Shown here in pieces: positions 16,981 through 26,426 of a stretch of DNA of 37,568 nucleotides. The notes beneath the pieces were generated by a model. It did not search any database and was not told the origin of the DNA. It saw only the letters and a list, made by a program, of their open reading frames with translations. The DNA comes from Oscillospiraceae bacterium (lineage in GTDB: Bacteria > Bacillota > Clostridia > Oscillospirales > Oscillospiraceae). Made by a program: the position numbers and the translations under genes. The stretch is from contig CACYLC010000014.1 of NCBI GenBank assembly GCA_902775105.1, positions 1-37,568 on the forward strand, written 5' to 3'. Numbering within the stretch: the first letter of the stretch is position 1; every line of letters starts with the position of its first letter.

Positions 16981-17718
16981 TTATTCTTCAGTACCGTGCC
17001 GCAATTCCATCAGAACTGCGGTAATATTATCCCGTGCGTCTCTATTGTATGCCGCTTCAATCAAACGGCGGCAGCAATCTTCCGCTGGCTGATCATCCTG
17101 CCGGACGATGGCCAAAAGCTCCTCGTCTGTCAGCTCATTGCTGAGACCGTCTGAGCAGAGCAAGAGAATCTCTCCCGATACAACCTTGTGGATGAAGAGA
17201 TCGCCCGTCACGCTGCGCTCCGTTCCCAGTGCTCTGGTGATGATATTTTTGCGGGGATGGTTCCGAGCGTCCTCCGGCGAAATGACACCTTTTCGCAGGA
17301 GCTCTGCAACCAGGGAATGATCCTGAGTAATCTGCCGGATCTCGCTGTGGAGAATGGAATAGGCACGGCTGTCTCCCACGTTCAGGATATAAGCCGTATC
17401 ACCTATAATTGCGGCTGCCACCAGCGTCGTACCCATGCCGCGACACTCAGGATGTTCCCAGCTGTGGCAGTAAACCTCGCGATTTGCATGTTCCAGCGCC
17501 ACACGCATCAGTTCTTCCGGAGGATAACCGCCGGTAAGTACCGCTTCGGAAAAGGTGTCTTTTGCGATTTGACTGGCAACCTCGCCGGCATTGGCACCGC
17601 CCATGCCGTCACAGACCACCCCAAGGGACACTGTGTCGTCCACATGAGTGAAGCATGCATCTTCATTATGTAGGCGAACCCTGCCTACATCTGACATACT
17701 CCACGCTCTGACCTGCAT
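16981..17718 (-). CDS. prpC: PP2C-type phosphatase PrpC (Stp)
   Basis: 245 residues. The metal-dependent Ser/Thr phosphatase that reverses PrkC phosphorylation. PP2C motifs are DVGRVRLHNEDA, VVCDGMGGANAG, MGTTLVAA, NVGDSRAY, TQDHSLV, ITRALG and CSDGLSNEL. The start is the ATG at 17718, with GAAGGAAGGTG upstream; an in-frame ATG at 17754 would overlap rlmN and lacks a site. prpC-prkC is the universal Firmicute order. Confidence 0.95.
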   Translation of the reverse strand: MQVRAWSMSDVGRVRLHNEDACFTHVDDTVSLGVVCDGMGGANAGEVASQIAKDTFSEAVLTGGYPPEELMRVALEHANREVYCHSWEHPECRGMGTTLVAAAIIGDTAYILNVGDSRAYSILHSEIRQITQDHSLVAELLRKGVISPEDARNHPRKNIITRALGTERSVTGDLFIHKVVSGEILLLCSDGLSNELTDEELLAIVRQDDQPAEDCCRRLIEAAYNRDARDNITAVLMELRHGTEE

Positions 17719-17753
17719 GAGATCACCTTCCTTCTGATTAAACTGCGAGGGCA

Positions 17754-18782
17754 TTATTGCTCCTTGATCCCCAACGTCTTGCGGCGCAGCTGACCGCAGG
17801 AGGCGTCGATATCTCCCCCCAGTTTTCTGCGAACAGTCACCGTGACGCCCTGATGCTCCAGACGCTGCTGAAACTGCCGTACCCGGCGGCTGGGCTTGAG
17901 GGGGCTTTCCCGCACATCGTTGAGGGGGATCAGATTGACATGACCTGGGACGCCGTGGAGCCGTTTAGCCAGCAGATCTGCCTGCCAGTCGTGGTCGTTC
18001 ACACCGTCCACCATGGCATATTCATAGGAAATGCGCCGCCCGGTGGTCTCAAAGTACCTGCGGCAGCAGTCAAACAGGCAATCTACACCAACAGCCCGGT
18101 TCACCGGCATCAGACGGGAGCGGGTTTCGTCGTCCGGTGCGTGCAGGGATACGGATAATGTTAATTGTAACCGATGACCGGCCAGTTTGTCAATTTTATC
18201 TACCAATCCGCAGGTAGAAAGAGAAATATGGCGCATCCCGATGTTGACGCCGTCCGGGTCGTTGACCAGTTCCAAAAACCGCATGACGGCATCAAAATTA
18301 TCCAACGGCTCTCCGATACCCATCATAACAATATTCGAGATGGGCTGGCCGGATTCCTTTTGGACAAAAATCACCTGATCTAATATCTCTCCCGCCGAGA
18401 GCCGCCGCACCAGGCCGCCTAGCGTCGAGGCGCAGAAAGCGCAGCCCATAAGGCAGCCCACCTCAGACGAGACGCAGATGGTGTTGCCGTGCTGATAGCG
18501 CATCAGTACCGACTCCACGCAGTTGCCGTCCGCAAGACGCCAGAGATACTTGATGGTGCCGTCCAGCTTGGATACCTGCTTCCGTTCCACCTGCGGCACG
18601 GTCAGGACGCACTGCTCCTTCAGCTGCTCCCGCAGCGTTTTTGGGAGATTCGACATCTCATCGAAGGACTCAACGCCCCGATGGAGCCACTGAAAGACCT
18701 GTTTGGCACGAAAGGCCGGCTGTCCCAACTCGGACATAAGCTGTGTCAATTCACTTCTGGAACAGGATTTGATCTCAATCAT
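17754..18782 (-). CDS. rlmN: 23S rRNA/tRNA adenine-C2 methyltransferase RlmN
   Basis: 342 residues. Radical-SAM enzyme methylating A2503 of 23S rRNA (and A37 of some tRNAs). The cluster-binding CxxxCxxC is at Cys110, Cys114 and Cys117 (VGCLMGCAFC). The mechanistic C-terminal Cys lies in GGDIDASCGQL. The ATG overlaps the rsmB end by 8 bases. Confidence 0.96.
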   Translation of the reverse strand: MIEIKSCSRSELTQLMSELGQPAFRAKQVFQWLHRGVESFDEMSNLPKTLREQLKEQCVLTVPQVERKQVSKLDGTIKYLWRLADGNCVESVLMRYQHGNTICVSSEVGCLMGCAFCASTLGGLVRRLSAGEILDQVIFVQKESGQPISNIVMMGIGEPLDNFDAVMRFLELVNDPDGVNIGMRHISLSTCGLVDKIDKLAGHRLQLTLSVSLHAPDDETRSRLMPVNRAVGVDCLFDCCRRYFETTGRRISYEYAMVDGVNDHDWQADLLAKRLHGVPGHVNLIPLNDVRESPLKPSRRVRQFQQRLEHQGVTVTVRRKLGGDIDASCGQLRRKTLGIKEQ

Positions 18783-20103
18783 GCTCTCGCCTCAGTTTCG
18801 CAATAAAAAATCCGTCTGTGCCGTGGATGTGAGGCCACAGAGTTATCATTCCGGGACAGGTTCCGATACCCGGCAAGGAAAAGTGCTCCAACTGAAATTC
18901 CGGGTGGTTTTGCAGAAATGCCTCTACCACCGCCTGGTTTTCCCGGCGCAGTACCGTACAGGTGGAATAGAGCAGAACACCGCCCGGCTTAACGTAACGA
19001 GACGCATTTCCTAAAATATCGCTTTGTACGGCAGGAAGCGCCTCCAGCAGTGTCGGGTCTTTATACCGAATATCCGGCTTTTTTCGGATGATACCCAGCC
19101 CGGAACAAGGCACATCGGTCATGACCACATCAAAATAGCGCTCCCAGTCAGGGAAAAACACCCGACCGTCCATAGACTTGGCTGAGATGCAGGATATTCC
19201 CAAGCGATTTGCTCCGGCAATCATTCGCCCCAGTTTCTTCGTCTGTAAATCGCAGGAAAAAATGCGGCCCCTATTTCCCATTGCCATTGCGGCGCCAAAG
19301 CTCTTGCCACCCGGTGCGGCACAGGCATCCAGAACCTGCATTCCGGGCTGCGGATCTGCCACTAACACAGCCATTCGTGCAGCGGCGTCCTGAACCTGAA
19401 ACCAGCCTTCCCGGAAACTGTCCAGCTGCTCCAAATCTCCTGTGCCGGAAATGGTCAGACAGCCAGGTAATGTGGGATGCGGTGCGACGGTGACGCCCTC
19501 GGATTCCAGACGGGCTTGAAGACCAGCTGTATCCGTCTTTAGCGTATTTACCTGAATCACGGTAGAGGGCTGGCTGTTGTCCGCCTGAAGCAGTTCTTCC
19601 ACGCCAACGCCGTCCAGCTCGCCTGAGAACAGGTTCACCAGCCACTGGGGATGACTGTATCTCACGGACAGGGATTCCGGCTGGGGCAGGCTGTCTTTCT
19701 GCCGCATGTAGGAGCGGAGAACGGCATTGACCAGTCTGGGAGAATTGGGATTACGGCTCCAACGGCGGGCCAGCTCCACGCTCTCGTGAACGGCCGCTCT
19801 GGCCGGGATGCGTTCCAAAAAAGCAATCTGATAGATACCAAGCTCCAACGCTGCTCGTACAGGCGGTTCCAGCTTTTTAAGGGGCACTGTGCACAGCTTT
19901 TCCAGCCAGAAATCAAGTAAATACTGATTCTGCTGGGCACCGTAGCAGAGACGGCTGGCCAATGCGGCGTCTCTTCCGGCAAGCTTTGCCCGTCTGATCG
20001 CGACAGAGAGGGCACTGTCAGACCATGCGCCTCGCTGGTAGCAATCTACCAGTACCTGTAATGCCGCTTCACGTGCGGTGGTCGGTACTCTCTTCCCTGC
20101 CAT
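18775..20103 (-). CDS. rsmB: 16S rRNA cytosine-C5 methyltransferase RsmB
   Basis: 442 residues. An N-terminal NusB-like RNA-binding domain (about 8-140) and a C-terminal SAM methyltransferase domain with DACAAPGGKS (SAM binding) and DVPCSGLG (catalytic Cys). It methylates C967 of 16S rRNA. The ATG overlaps the stop of the DUF3006-like gene by one base. Confidence 0.95.
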   Translation of the reverse strand: MAGKRVPTTAREAALQVLVDCYQRGAWSDSALSVAIRRAKLAGRDAALASRLCYGAQQNQYLLDFWLEKLCTVPLKKLEPPVRAALELGIYQIAFLERIPARAAVHESVELARRWSRNPNSPRLVNAVLRSYMRQKDSLPQPESLSVRYSHPQWLVNLFSGELDGVGVEELLQADNSQPSTVIQVNTLKTDTAGLQARLESEGVTVAPHPTLPGCLTISGTGDLEQLDSFREGWFQVQDAAARMAVLVADPQPGMQVLDACAAPGGKSFGAAMAMGNRGRIFSCDLQTKKLGRMIAGANRLGISCISAKSMDGRVFFPDWERYFDVVMTDVPCSGLGIIRKKPDIRYKDPTLLEALPAVQSDILGNASRYVKPGGVLLYSTCTVLRRENQAVVEAFLQNHPEFQLEHFSLPGIGTCPGMITLWPHIHGTDGFFIAKLRREHD

Positions 20104-20285
20104 CAGCGTTCCAGACGCCGGTAGGTAAACATCTCCCAGCGCAAAAGGGTTCCGTTTTCTATATCATCCGGCAGCAGTGCCAAGGCGACCTGATTCAGCT
20201 TGTCCGCCGGTGCATCTGTCCGACGTAGCAGTGCATAGTCCCCTGTGATCTCCTCTACAATATATTCCTTGGGTGTCAGATCCAT
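20103..20285 (-). CDS. DUF3006-like small protein
   Basis: 60 residues resembling DUF3006 proteins: a short beta-rich start (YIVEEITGDYALLRR), a middle ALLPDDIENGTLLRW and a basic end. The function of that family is unknown. GAGGTAAG lies upstream of the ATG. It sits 11 bases after fmt and overlaps rsmB by one base, so it is expressed with them. Confidence 0.7.
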   Translation of the reverse strand: MDLTPKEYIVEEITGDYALLRRTDAPADKLNQVALALLPDDIENGTLLRWEMFTYRRLER

Positions 20286-20296
20286 ATTTTCTTACC

Positions 20297-21211
20297 TCAT
20301 ACAATGGGATGACCCCGCAGATAGTCGGCAGCTGCCATTCTCCGCTTACCGGGTGCCTGTACCTCGATAATCCGCAGGACTTTTCCGTCTCCGCAGGCCA
20401 TGAGAATGCCCCTCTTGTCAGAGCCCAGGCAGCTTCCGGCGGAGGAGTTTGTCGTGGCACCAGTCTCTTCAGCGGCGAACACCTTAAAGGTCTTCCCTTT
20501 TAGCTCCATTGTGGTAGCAGGCCACGGGGTCAGTCCCCGCACCTGATCGTGGATCGCTTTGGCGCTGCGGCTCCAGTCGATGGGGGAAAGAGAGCGATCC
20601 AGCATCGGGGCATAGGTGGACTGGCTGTCGTCCTGAGGCGTTCGCTGAGCGGCGCTGTTTTGCAGCATCACTACCGTCTCGCTGAGTAGCTCTGCGCCCA
20701 TAATGGCCAGCCGGTCGTGAAGGGCTTCCACGTTCTCGTTGGGGTCGATATTCGTCCGAGCCTGTGAGATAATATCACCGGTATCCAGCGTTTCCGCAAT
20801 ATCCTGAATGGTAACCCCGGTCTCCGTTTCGCCGTTGATGACCGCCCAGTTGATGGGGGCGGCGCCCCGGTACTTGGGGAGAAGCGAGGAATGAACGTTG
20901 ATACAGCCCAACTTGGGCAGGTTAATGATTGCCTTGGGAAGGAGTTTTCCGTAGGCAACGACGATAATCAGTTCAGGAGCGAAGGCCGTCAACTCCTCCA
21001 AAACGCCCTCCTGACGGAGCTTTTCCGGCTGCAGGACGGGAATATCGTGAGCCAGCGCCACTCTCTTTACTGGCGGCGCCAACAGCTTCATTCCCCGGTT
21101 TTTTGGCTTATCCGGCTGGGTGTAGACGGCAGCAATGTCATGTCCGTCCGCAATCAGCCGTTCCAGAGAAGGAACGGCGAACTCCGGCGTTCCCATAAAG
21201 ACGATTCGCAT
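20297..21211 (-). CDS. fmt: Methionyl-tRNA formyltransferase
   Basis: 304 residues. Formylates initiator Met-tRNA with 10-formyl-THF. The N-terminal catalytic domain starts MRIVFMGTPEFAVPSLERL and has the NVHSSLLPKYRGAAP active-site motif (Asn, His), followed by ETGVTI and LDTGDI (catalytic Asp). The C-terminal tRNA-binding domain ends near the stop. The ATG overlaps the def stop (TGATG). Earlier in-frame starts lie inside def and are rejected. Confidence 0.96.
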   Translation of the reverse strand: MRIVFMGTPEFAVPSLERLIADGHDIAAVYTQPDKPKNRGMKLLAPPVKRVALAHDIPVLQPEKLRQEGVLEELTAFAPELIIVVAYGKLLPKAIINLPKLGCINVHSSLLPKYRGAAPINWAVINGETETGVTIQDIAETLDTGDIISQARTNIDPNENVEALHDRLAIMGAELLSETVVMLQNSAAQRTPQDDSQSTYAPMLDRSLSPIDWSRSAKAIHDQVRGLTPWPATTMELKGKTFKVFAAEETGATTNSSAGSCLGSDKRGILMACGDGKVLRIIEVQAPGKRRMAAADYLRGHPIV

Positions 21212-21720
21212 CAGGACTGACTCTCCTTTTCTTTCTCTTCTTCCGCTGCGTCCACAGCATCCATCTCTTCTACGGAGTAGACCCGGTCGCACAACTCGTC
21301 GAACATATGGCCGTCCAGATGGGCCAGTTCATGGCAGAAGCAGCGGGCAGTGAGACCTTCGTCCTCCACCTCAAACCAGCTGCCGTTCCGATCCTGGGCG
21401 CGTACCTTGACCTTCATGGGGCGTGTTACCTTACCGTACATCCCTGGCAGAGAGAGGCAGCCCTCCCAGCCGGTCTGCTCACCGGAGGTCTCAATGATCT
21501 CCGGGTTAATCAGCTCGTGGATGTGCTCCTCCTCGTTCATGACCAGAGCGACACGGCGCAGGATACCCACCTGGGGGGCAGCCAATCCTACACCGCCGGA
21601 CTCCATCAGTGTCTCCCTCATATCGTCCAGCAACAGACCGAGCTTACGGTCAAATTTCGTCACGGGATGGCAGCGCTTGGTCAGTACAGCGTCGCCTTTT
21701 TCTACAATCTCACGAATCAT
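21211..21720 (-). CDS. def: Peptide deformylase
   Basis: 169 residues. Removes the N-formyl group from nascent proteins, the partner activity of fmt. Motifs: GVGLAAPQ, EGCLSLPG (Cys metal ligand) and CHELAHLDG (HExxH). The C-terminus carries an acidic tail. GGAGG lies 9 bases upstream of the ATG. It follows priA after 21 bases. Confidence 0.96.
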   Translation of the reverse strand: MIREIVEKGDAVLTKRCHPVTKFDRKLGLLLDDMRETLMESGGVGLAAPQVGILRRVALVMNEEEHIHELINPEIIETSGEQTGWEGCLSLPGMYGKVTRPMKVKVRAQDRNGSWFEVEDEGLTARCFCHELAHLDGHMFDELCDRVYSVEEMDAVDAAEEEKEKESQS

Positions 21721-21741
21721 ATTGTTGTGCCTCCGTATCTG

Positions 21742-24207
21742 TTAGTCTATCGGATTGAGGTCGGCGGTAATGGCCAGACCTCGGTTCTGTTTATCCTCTG
21801 CGGCAACCCGCAGCAGTTGGGCAACCATCCCACGGATGATTCGATCGTTTTTGCAGCAGACGGTCAGATAGTAGCGATAACGGCCGTTTACTTTGACCAC
21901 ATTGGCGGGAGCCGGCCCCAGCACTCGGAAGGGGTGATCTGCCATAACAGGACTCTTTTGCCATGCCAGTAGTCCTTCCCGCAGACGGACACTGCCCCGC
22001 AGGACAGCGCCCTCCTCCTGGCCGGAAACGGTGATCACGATCAGATCTTCAAAGGGAGGGAACTGTCGGTTTTCCCGCAGCTGGATCTCTGCCTCATAAA
22101 ATCCGTCATAGTCCTGACGGGCAGACGCCTGAATGATCTCGTTTTTCGGAGTAAAAGTCTGAAGCACGGCGCGACCGTTTTTACTGCCCCGTCCGGCACG
22201 GCCGATTACCTGTGTCAAAAGGGAAAAAGTTCTCTCTCCCGACCGAAAATCGTCTACATAAAGGTGCAGGTCGGCATCAATGGCACCTACCAGTGTCACA
22301 TGCTCAAAGTCCAACCCCTTGGCCACCATCTGTGTGCCGATGAGGATGGGGATTTTCTCCCGTTCAAAATGCTCCAGCATCTGCCGATGGGTGTGGGTGG
22401 CGGAAATGGTATCCGCATCCATCCGCATAATCGGGATATCCGGGAAAATGTCCTGCAGTTCTTCTTCCACCTTTTGGGTGCCGAAACCCACATAATACAT
22501 CATGCCACCGCACTGCGGACAGCGTTCCGGCATCGGTTCACTGTGGCCGCAGTAGTGGCACATGAGACGCTTGTTGGCCTTGTGAAAGGTCAGCTTGACG
22601 GAACAGCGTTGGCACTCCGGTACAGAACCGCAGTCGCCACAGATGACCATGCGGCTGGCACCGCGGCGGTTGAGCAGCAGGATGGACTGCTCCCCGGCTT
22701 GAATGTTCCGCTCCAACTCCCGCTTCAGCACGCTGCTGATGGCGGTACAGTTGCCGTTTCTTAGCTCCTGACCCATATCGGCAATCAATACCTGAGGCAG
22801 CTCACGCCCATTGTAGCGGTGAGGCAATGTGAAGAGATGGTACCGGCCGGTTCTGGCATAATACATACTCTCCACTGACGGAGTAGCGGAACCCAGCAGC
22901 AGAAGGGCGTTTTGTTGGGTGCATCGGAACTTTGCAACCTCTCTTGCGTGGTATCGAGGGCTGTTTTCCGATTTATAACTGGATTCCTGCTCCTCATCAA
23001 GGACAATCAACCCCAACCGAGGCAGCGGGGCAAAGACGGCAGATCGGGTGCCAATAACCACCTTTGCCTCTCCCCTTTTGGCCCGTTTCCATTCGTCATA
23101 CCGCTCTCCTGTGCAAAGAGAGCTGTGCAGTACGGCGACCTGACTGCCAAACTGAGCCACGAACTGGCGCAGCAACTGGGGCGTGAGACCGATTTCAGGG
23201 ACCAGAACCAATGCTGACTGCCCATGTGCCAAAATGCGATGAATGAGGTTGATATAAATGGCCGTCTTTCCGGATCCGGTTACACCATAGAGCAGCGCAC
23301 AGTTTGCGCTCTCTTGCTGTTGAAGTTCATAGAGGCCTTCGTATACTGCCTGCTGCTCCTCGTTCAGCGTAGGACACGGACTGGGCTTCGCCTCGTTCAT
23401 CTCCGGACGGCGAAAGACCTCACGCTGGTATAGTGTCAGGATACCCATTTTTTCCAGTTCATGCAGCGTTTTTTTCTTCGCACCGGTAAAATAGGCAATA
23501 TCCTTTGCAGAGGCAGAGCCGACGCTTGCCAGCAGGGATACCACCGACCTACGCAGCTGTGAACGTCCCTTTGACACAAGCCTTTCTGCCTCATCTGCCG
23601 AAAGAGCCAGTGTTGCAATGTCTTCCGTTTTATCGCCGACACCCCGCTGGGCGCTGGTTTCCAGTACCAGAACTCCTGCATCCCGCAGCGAGCGCAGTGC
23701 CTTAGACGGATCTGTCTGTCCACAGGCCTCGTGAAGAACTTTACGCTGGACGCTGCCACCGTTTGAAAAGATGATGCTGAGAATACGGCGTTCTGCCTCT
23801 GACGTCGTCCTTTCCTCTGCCTCAGCATGATCCAGGCCGGGAGCGATGGTGTAGCTGTCCTGCAAGTTATAGTACAGTCCGGCAGGCAGCATAGCCTTCA
23901 CAGCATCATAAACGGTACAGAAATATTGCTCCCGCATCCAGAGAGCCAGACGTATCCCCTGCCGGTCTACCACAGGCTGCTCATCCAAGACGGCGCTCAG
24001 CCACTTGAAGTGTCCCGCCGGAACATCCGCCGCTGTTTCCAACACGATGCCCTCGGAGCGTCGATTGCCCCGGCCAAAGGGAACAATAACTCGCATTCCT
24101 GGCTGAAGTGTGAGGGAGAAGCTGGACGGAACCAGATAGGTATAAGGCTTGTCAATGGAATAGGGTGCGGATTCTACTGCCACCTGACAGCTCAATATAG
24201 CGTCCAT
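21742..24207 (-). CDS. priA: Primosomal replication-restart helicase PriA
   Basis: About 821 residues. An N-terminal DNA-binding domain is followed by a DEAH/DEEx helicase core with GVTGSGKT (Walker A) and DEEQESSYK. Eight zinc-binding cysteines lie in CGDCGSVPECQRC ... CHYCG ... CPQCGG, and QVIGRAGR is motif VI. It restarts collapsed forks. GGGAGGG is 7 bases before the ATG at 24207; the two ATGs just upstream overlap or abut this site. Confidence 0.95.
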   Translation of the reverse strand: MDAILSCQVAVESAPYSIDKPYTYLVPSSFSLTLQPGMRVIVPFGRGNRRSEGIVLETAADVPAGHFKWLSAVLDEQPVVDRQGIRLALWMREQYFCTVYDAVKAMLPAGLYYNLQDSYTIAPGLDHAEAEERTTSEAERRILSIIFSNGGSVQRKVLHEACGQTDPSKALRSLRDAGVLVLETSAQRGVGDKTEDIATLALSADEAERLVSKGRSQLRRSVVSLLASVGSASAKDIAYFTGAKKKTLHELEKMGILTLYQREVFRRPEMNEAKPSPCPTLNEEQQAVYEGLYELQQQESANCALLYGVTGSGKTAIYINLIHRILAHGQSALVLVPEIGLTPQLLRQFVAQFGSQVAVLHSSLCTGERYDEWKRAKRGEAKVVIGTRSAVFAPLPRLGLIVLDEEQESSYKSENSPRYHAREVAKFRCTQQNALLLLGSATPSVESMYYARTGRYHLFTLPHRYNGRELPQVLIADMGQELRNGNCTAISSVLKRELERNIQAGEQSILLLNRRGASRMVICGDCGSVPECQRCSVKLTFHKANKRLMCHYCGHSEPMPERCPQCGGMMYYVGFGTQKVEEELQDIFPDIPIMRMDADTISATHTHRQMLEHFEREKIPILIGTQMVAKGLDFEHVTLVGAIDADLHLYVDDFRSGERTFSLLTQVIGRAGRGSKNGRAVLQTFTPKNEIIQASARQDYDGFYEAEIQLRENRQFPPFEDLIVITVSGQEEGAVLRGSVRLREGLLAWQKSPVMADHPFRVLGPAPANVVKVNGRYRYYLTVCCKNDRIIRGMVAQLLRVAAEDKQNRGLAITADLNPID

Positions 24208-24240
24208 GCTCATCCCTCCCATTCCTGTCTGTCACGCAGA

Positions 24241-24289
24241 AAAGCAAGCGGCATGGGTGGCATCCTGCCGCTCTGCCCCTTGCTTTTTC
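24241..24289. terminator. Structured hairpin between rpoZ and priA
   Basis: Read on the + strand, AAAAGCAA pairs with TTGCTTTT and GCGGCA pairs with TGCCGC, forming a two-part stem with T-runs at the edge. It sits in the only long gap (142 bases) of the operon, so it may lower read-through from rpoZ into priA or block antisense transcription. The minus-strand U-run is short, so its strength is uncertain. Confidence 0.4.
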
Positions 24290-24349
24290 TCGTCGCTCAA
24301 TCATTCCATACTCCCGTTTTCAGGGGTGAAGGCAGGAGCAGGACAGATT

Positions 24350-24553
24350 TTACTGATTTGCCTCCTGCTCCGGCACAGGCAGCTGGCCTGCACGAGCCTC
24401 GTTCAGCGCCATCGTAACAGGCTTTTCCGCCAGAGGCTCGTCGTTGGTCTCCTGACGGGCAATCTCACGGGCGCGATGGGCAAGCAGATTGACCAGCTCA
24501 TAACGGCTGCCAATTTTGTCCTGGAGCAGTTCATTCATGGGATAGAGTATCAT
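24350..24553 (-). CDS. rpoZ: RNA polymerase omega subunit
   Basis: 67 residues. Small RNA polymerase subunit that aids assembly. The omega signature is IGSRYELVNLLAHRAREIA, then PVTMALNEA. The start at 24553 has AGGAGG 10 bases upstream, and the ATG overlaps the gmk stop (ATGA). The gmk-rpoZ pair is conserved across Firmicutes. Confidence 0.95.
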   Translation of the reverse strand: MILYPMNELLQDKIGSRYELVNLLAHRAREIARQETNDEPLAEKPVTMALNEARAGQLPVPEQEANQ

Positions 24554-25167
24554 AGACTGATGTCCTCCTTGATCATATCGAGCCGAGCAGAAACCCGGCA
24601 ATCCTGGGCTTTCAAAATGGCGAGAACCTCTTCGGCGGCTTTTGTCACCTGGTCGTTGACCACCAAATAGTCGTAGTTGGGGATCTCTTTATATTCCTCT
24701 CTGGCACGGCGCAGCCGTCCCTGAATTACCTCGGCGGTCTCGCTCTTTCGACCGTAAAGGCGGCGTGAAAGCTCTCCGAACGAGGGTGGAATGACAAAAA
24801 TAGAAACGGAATCCGGACAGGCATTGCGAACGGAGGCACCGCCCTGCACATCTATATCCAGAAGCACATCATAGCCTGCTGTGATCAAATTTTCCACATC
24901 CTGCTTTGCCGTGCCGTAGTAGTTATTCTCATAGACGGCATATTCCAGAAACTGACCATCTGCAATCATCTGCTCGAATTCAGCCCGATCCAAAAAGTGA
25001 TATTGAACATGGTTTTCCTCACCCTGACGGGGCTTGCGGGTGGTATAGGAGATGGAGAAGGTGAGTGATTTCCGCTCTCTGCGCACCTCGGAGATCACCG
25101 TGCTCTTACCCACGCCGGATGGGCCGGAGATAACAATAAGCTGGCCTTTTTTAGTATTCTTTAACAT
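24550..25167 (-). CDS. gmk: Guanylate kinase
   Basis: 205 residues. Converts GMP to GDP. P-loop [10 protein letters not shown] near residues 14-23 and the GMP-binding [11 protein letters not shown] motif. The start is the ATG at 25167 with AAGGAG 7 bases upstream; the GTG two codons earlier overlaps that site. It overlaps remA by 17 bases. Confidence 0.96.
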   Translation of the reverse strand: MLKNTKKGQLIVISGPSGVGKSTVISEVRRERKSLTFSISYTTRKPRQGEENHVQYHFLDRAEFEQMIADGQFLEYAVYENNYYGTAKQDVENLITAGYDVLLDIDVQGGASVRNACPDSVSIFVIPPSFGELSRRLYGRKSETAEVIQGRLRRAREEYKEIPNYDYLVVNDQVTKAAEEVLAILKAQDCRVSARLDMIKEDISL

Positions 25168-25423
25168 GGGCACTCTCCTTACTTATGTCCTTTCCCTCCA
25201 GACGTCCGGAAATGGTTTCCGGCGGCAGTGCGGATAGGATCACATGGTCTGTGTCGGTAATCAGCACCGCCTTTGTCCGGCGACCGTAGGTGGCGTCGAT
25301 CAAAGCACCGCGTTCTCTGCTCTCCTGAACAATTCGCTTGATTGGGGCGGAATCGGGGCTGACAATGGCAATGATGCGGTCAGCAGAGACCATATTACCG
25401 TAGCCTATATTGAGCAGCAGCAT
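25151..25423 (-). CDS. remA: RemA-family regulator (DUF370)
   Basis: 90 residues. Sequence starts [20 protein letters not shown] and continues [22 protein letters not shown], the hallmark of RemA/YlzA. In B. subtilis RemA is a DNA-binding activator of matrix and osmoprotection genes. The position between yicC (yloC) and gmk is the conserved one. AGGAGG is 7 bases from the ATG. Confidence 0.95.
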   Translation of the reverse strand: MLLLNIGYGNMVSADRIIAIVSPDSAPIKRIVQESRERGALIDATYGRRTKAVLITDTDHVILSALPPETISGRLEGKDISKESAHVKEY

Positions 25424-25441
25424 CTTGCGGCCTCCTTGCAG

Positions 25442-26320
25442 TCACTCTACATTTTGCACCTGTTCCCGGATTTTTTCCAATTCCGCCTTCATATCTACCA
25501 CGATGGTAGACAGCGCCAGATCGTTACACTTGGAACCGGTAGTGTTGGTCTCGCGGTTCATCTCCTGAATCAGGAAGTCCAGCTTTCTGCCGATTACGCC
25601 GCCCTTGGCAATCATCTCGCGGAACTGGGCAATATGGCTGTGGAGGCGAACTGTCTCCTCTGCCACAGCCACCTTATCGGCGAAGATCGCCGCCTCGGTC
25701 AGAATGCGGCTCTCGTCGATCTGCTTGTCCTCCAAAACCTCCCGGATACGGGCGGTCAGGCGTTCCTGATAGGCGGCAACCGTCTCCGGAGATTTCTCCT
25801 CTACCTGACGGGTGTAGGCTTCCAGTATATCAAGGCGGCTCAGCAGGTCATCGGCCAGCTTCTCCCCCTCACGCTGACGCATGGCATTGAAATCCTTGAG
25901 TGCGATGCGGGAGACTTCACGGATATCCTCAGTCAACTGCTCCAAATCTTCCGAAACCTTTTCCACGCGGAACACATCGGGGAAACGGGAGAGCAGAGAG
26001 ATGGAAATGTCGTTTCGCAGATCGTAGGTCTCCCCCATCTCCTGCAGCGCTTTCAGATAGCCGGCAGCAACGGCGTGGTTTAACGTGACGGAGACGGACT
26101 CGGCCTCCGCTGCGTCCACAGTCACATTAACGTCAATTTTACCACGGGAGACACTGCTTTTGATCTCGGATTGGATCGCATCCTCTGCACAGGAATAGAC
26201 TCTGGGCAGACGAATATTACAGTCAAGATAACGGTTATTGACGCTGCGCATCTCCACCACAATGGTATGTGCGTGGAGTGTCGCTTCTCCGCGGCCATAG
26301 CCGGTCATGCTGTTGAGCAT
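25442..26320 (-). CDS. yicC: YicC/YloC-family endoribonuclease
   Basis: 292 residues. The N-terminus MLNSMTGYGRGE, then VNNRYLD and the C-terminal LDFLIQEMNRETNTTGSK are diagnostic for the YicC/YloC family. Members have been shown to be metal-dependent endoribonucleases. GGGAGG is 7 bases from the ATG. It is the first gene of the long operon ending at thiN. Confidence 0.94.
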   Translation of the reverse strand: MLNSMTGYGRGEATLHAHTIVVEMRSVNNRYLDCNIRLPRVYSCAEDAIQSEIKSSVSRGKIDVNVTVDAAEAESVSVTLNHAVAAGYLKALQEMGETYDLRNDISISLLSRFPDVFRVEKVSEDLEQLTEDIREVSRIALKDFNAMRQREGEKLADDLLSRLDILEAYTRQVEEKSPETVAAYQERLTARIREVLEDKQIDESRILTEAAIFADKVAVAEETVRLHSHIAQFREMIAKGGVIGRKLDFLIQEMNRETNTTGSKCNDLALSTIVVDMKAELEKIREQVQNVE

Positions 26321-26338
26321 TGGAACGCCTCCCCTTCG

Positions 26339-26362
26339 TTTGAAATTGCTGATTATTTCAAA
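26339..26362. repeat. Inverted repeat in yicC leader
   Basis: TTTGAAAT (26339-26346) and ATTTCAAA (26355-26362) are perfect complements 8 bases apart, between the promoter -10 (26368) and the yicC ribosome site. It could be an operator or a leader hairpin. Confidence 0.45.
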
Positions 26363-26367
26363 TGAAT

Positions 26368-26396
26368 ATTATAGCAAAACTCTCCTCAGATGTAAA
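26368..26396 (-). promoter_or_regulatory. Strong SigA promoter of the yicC-thiN operon
   Basis: On the minus strand TTTACA (26391-26396), 17-base spacer, perfect TATAAT (26368-26373). It lies about 48 bases upstream of the yicC ATG and is the only clear promoter for the 13 packed genes that follow. Confidence 0.8.
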
Positions 26397-26426
26397 GTAT
26401 TTTAAACACTTCTCATTCAGCACAGC

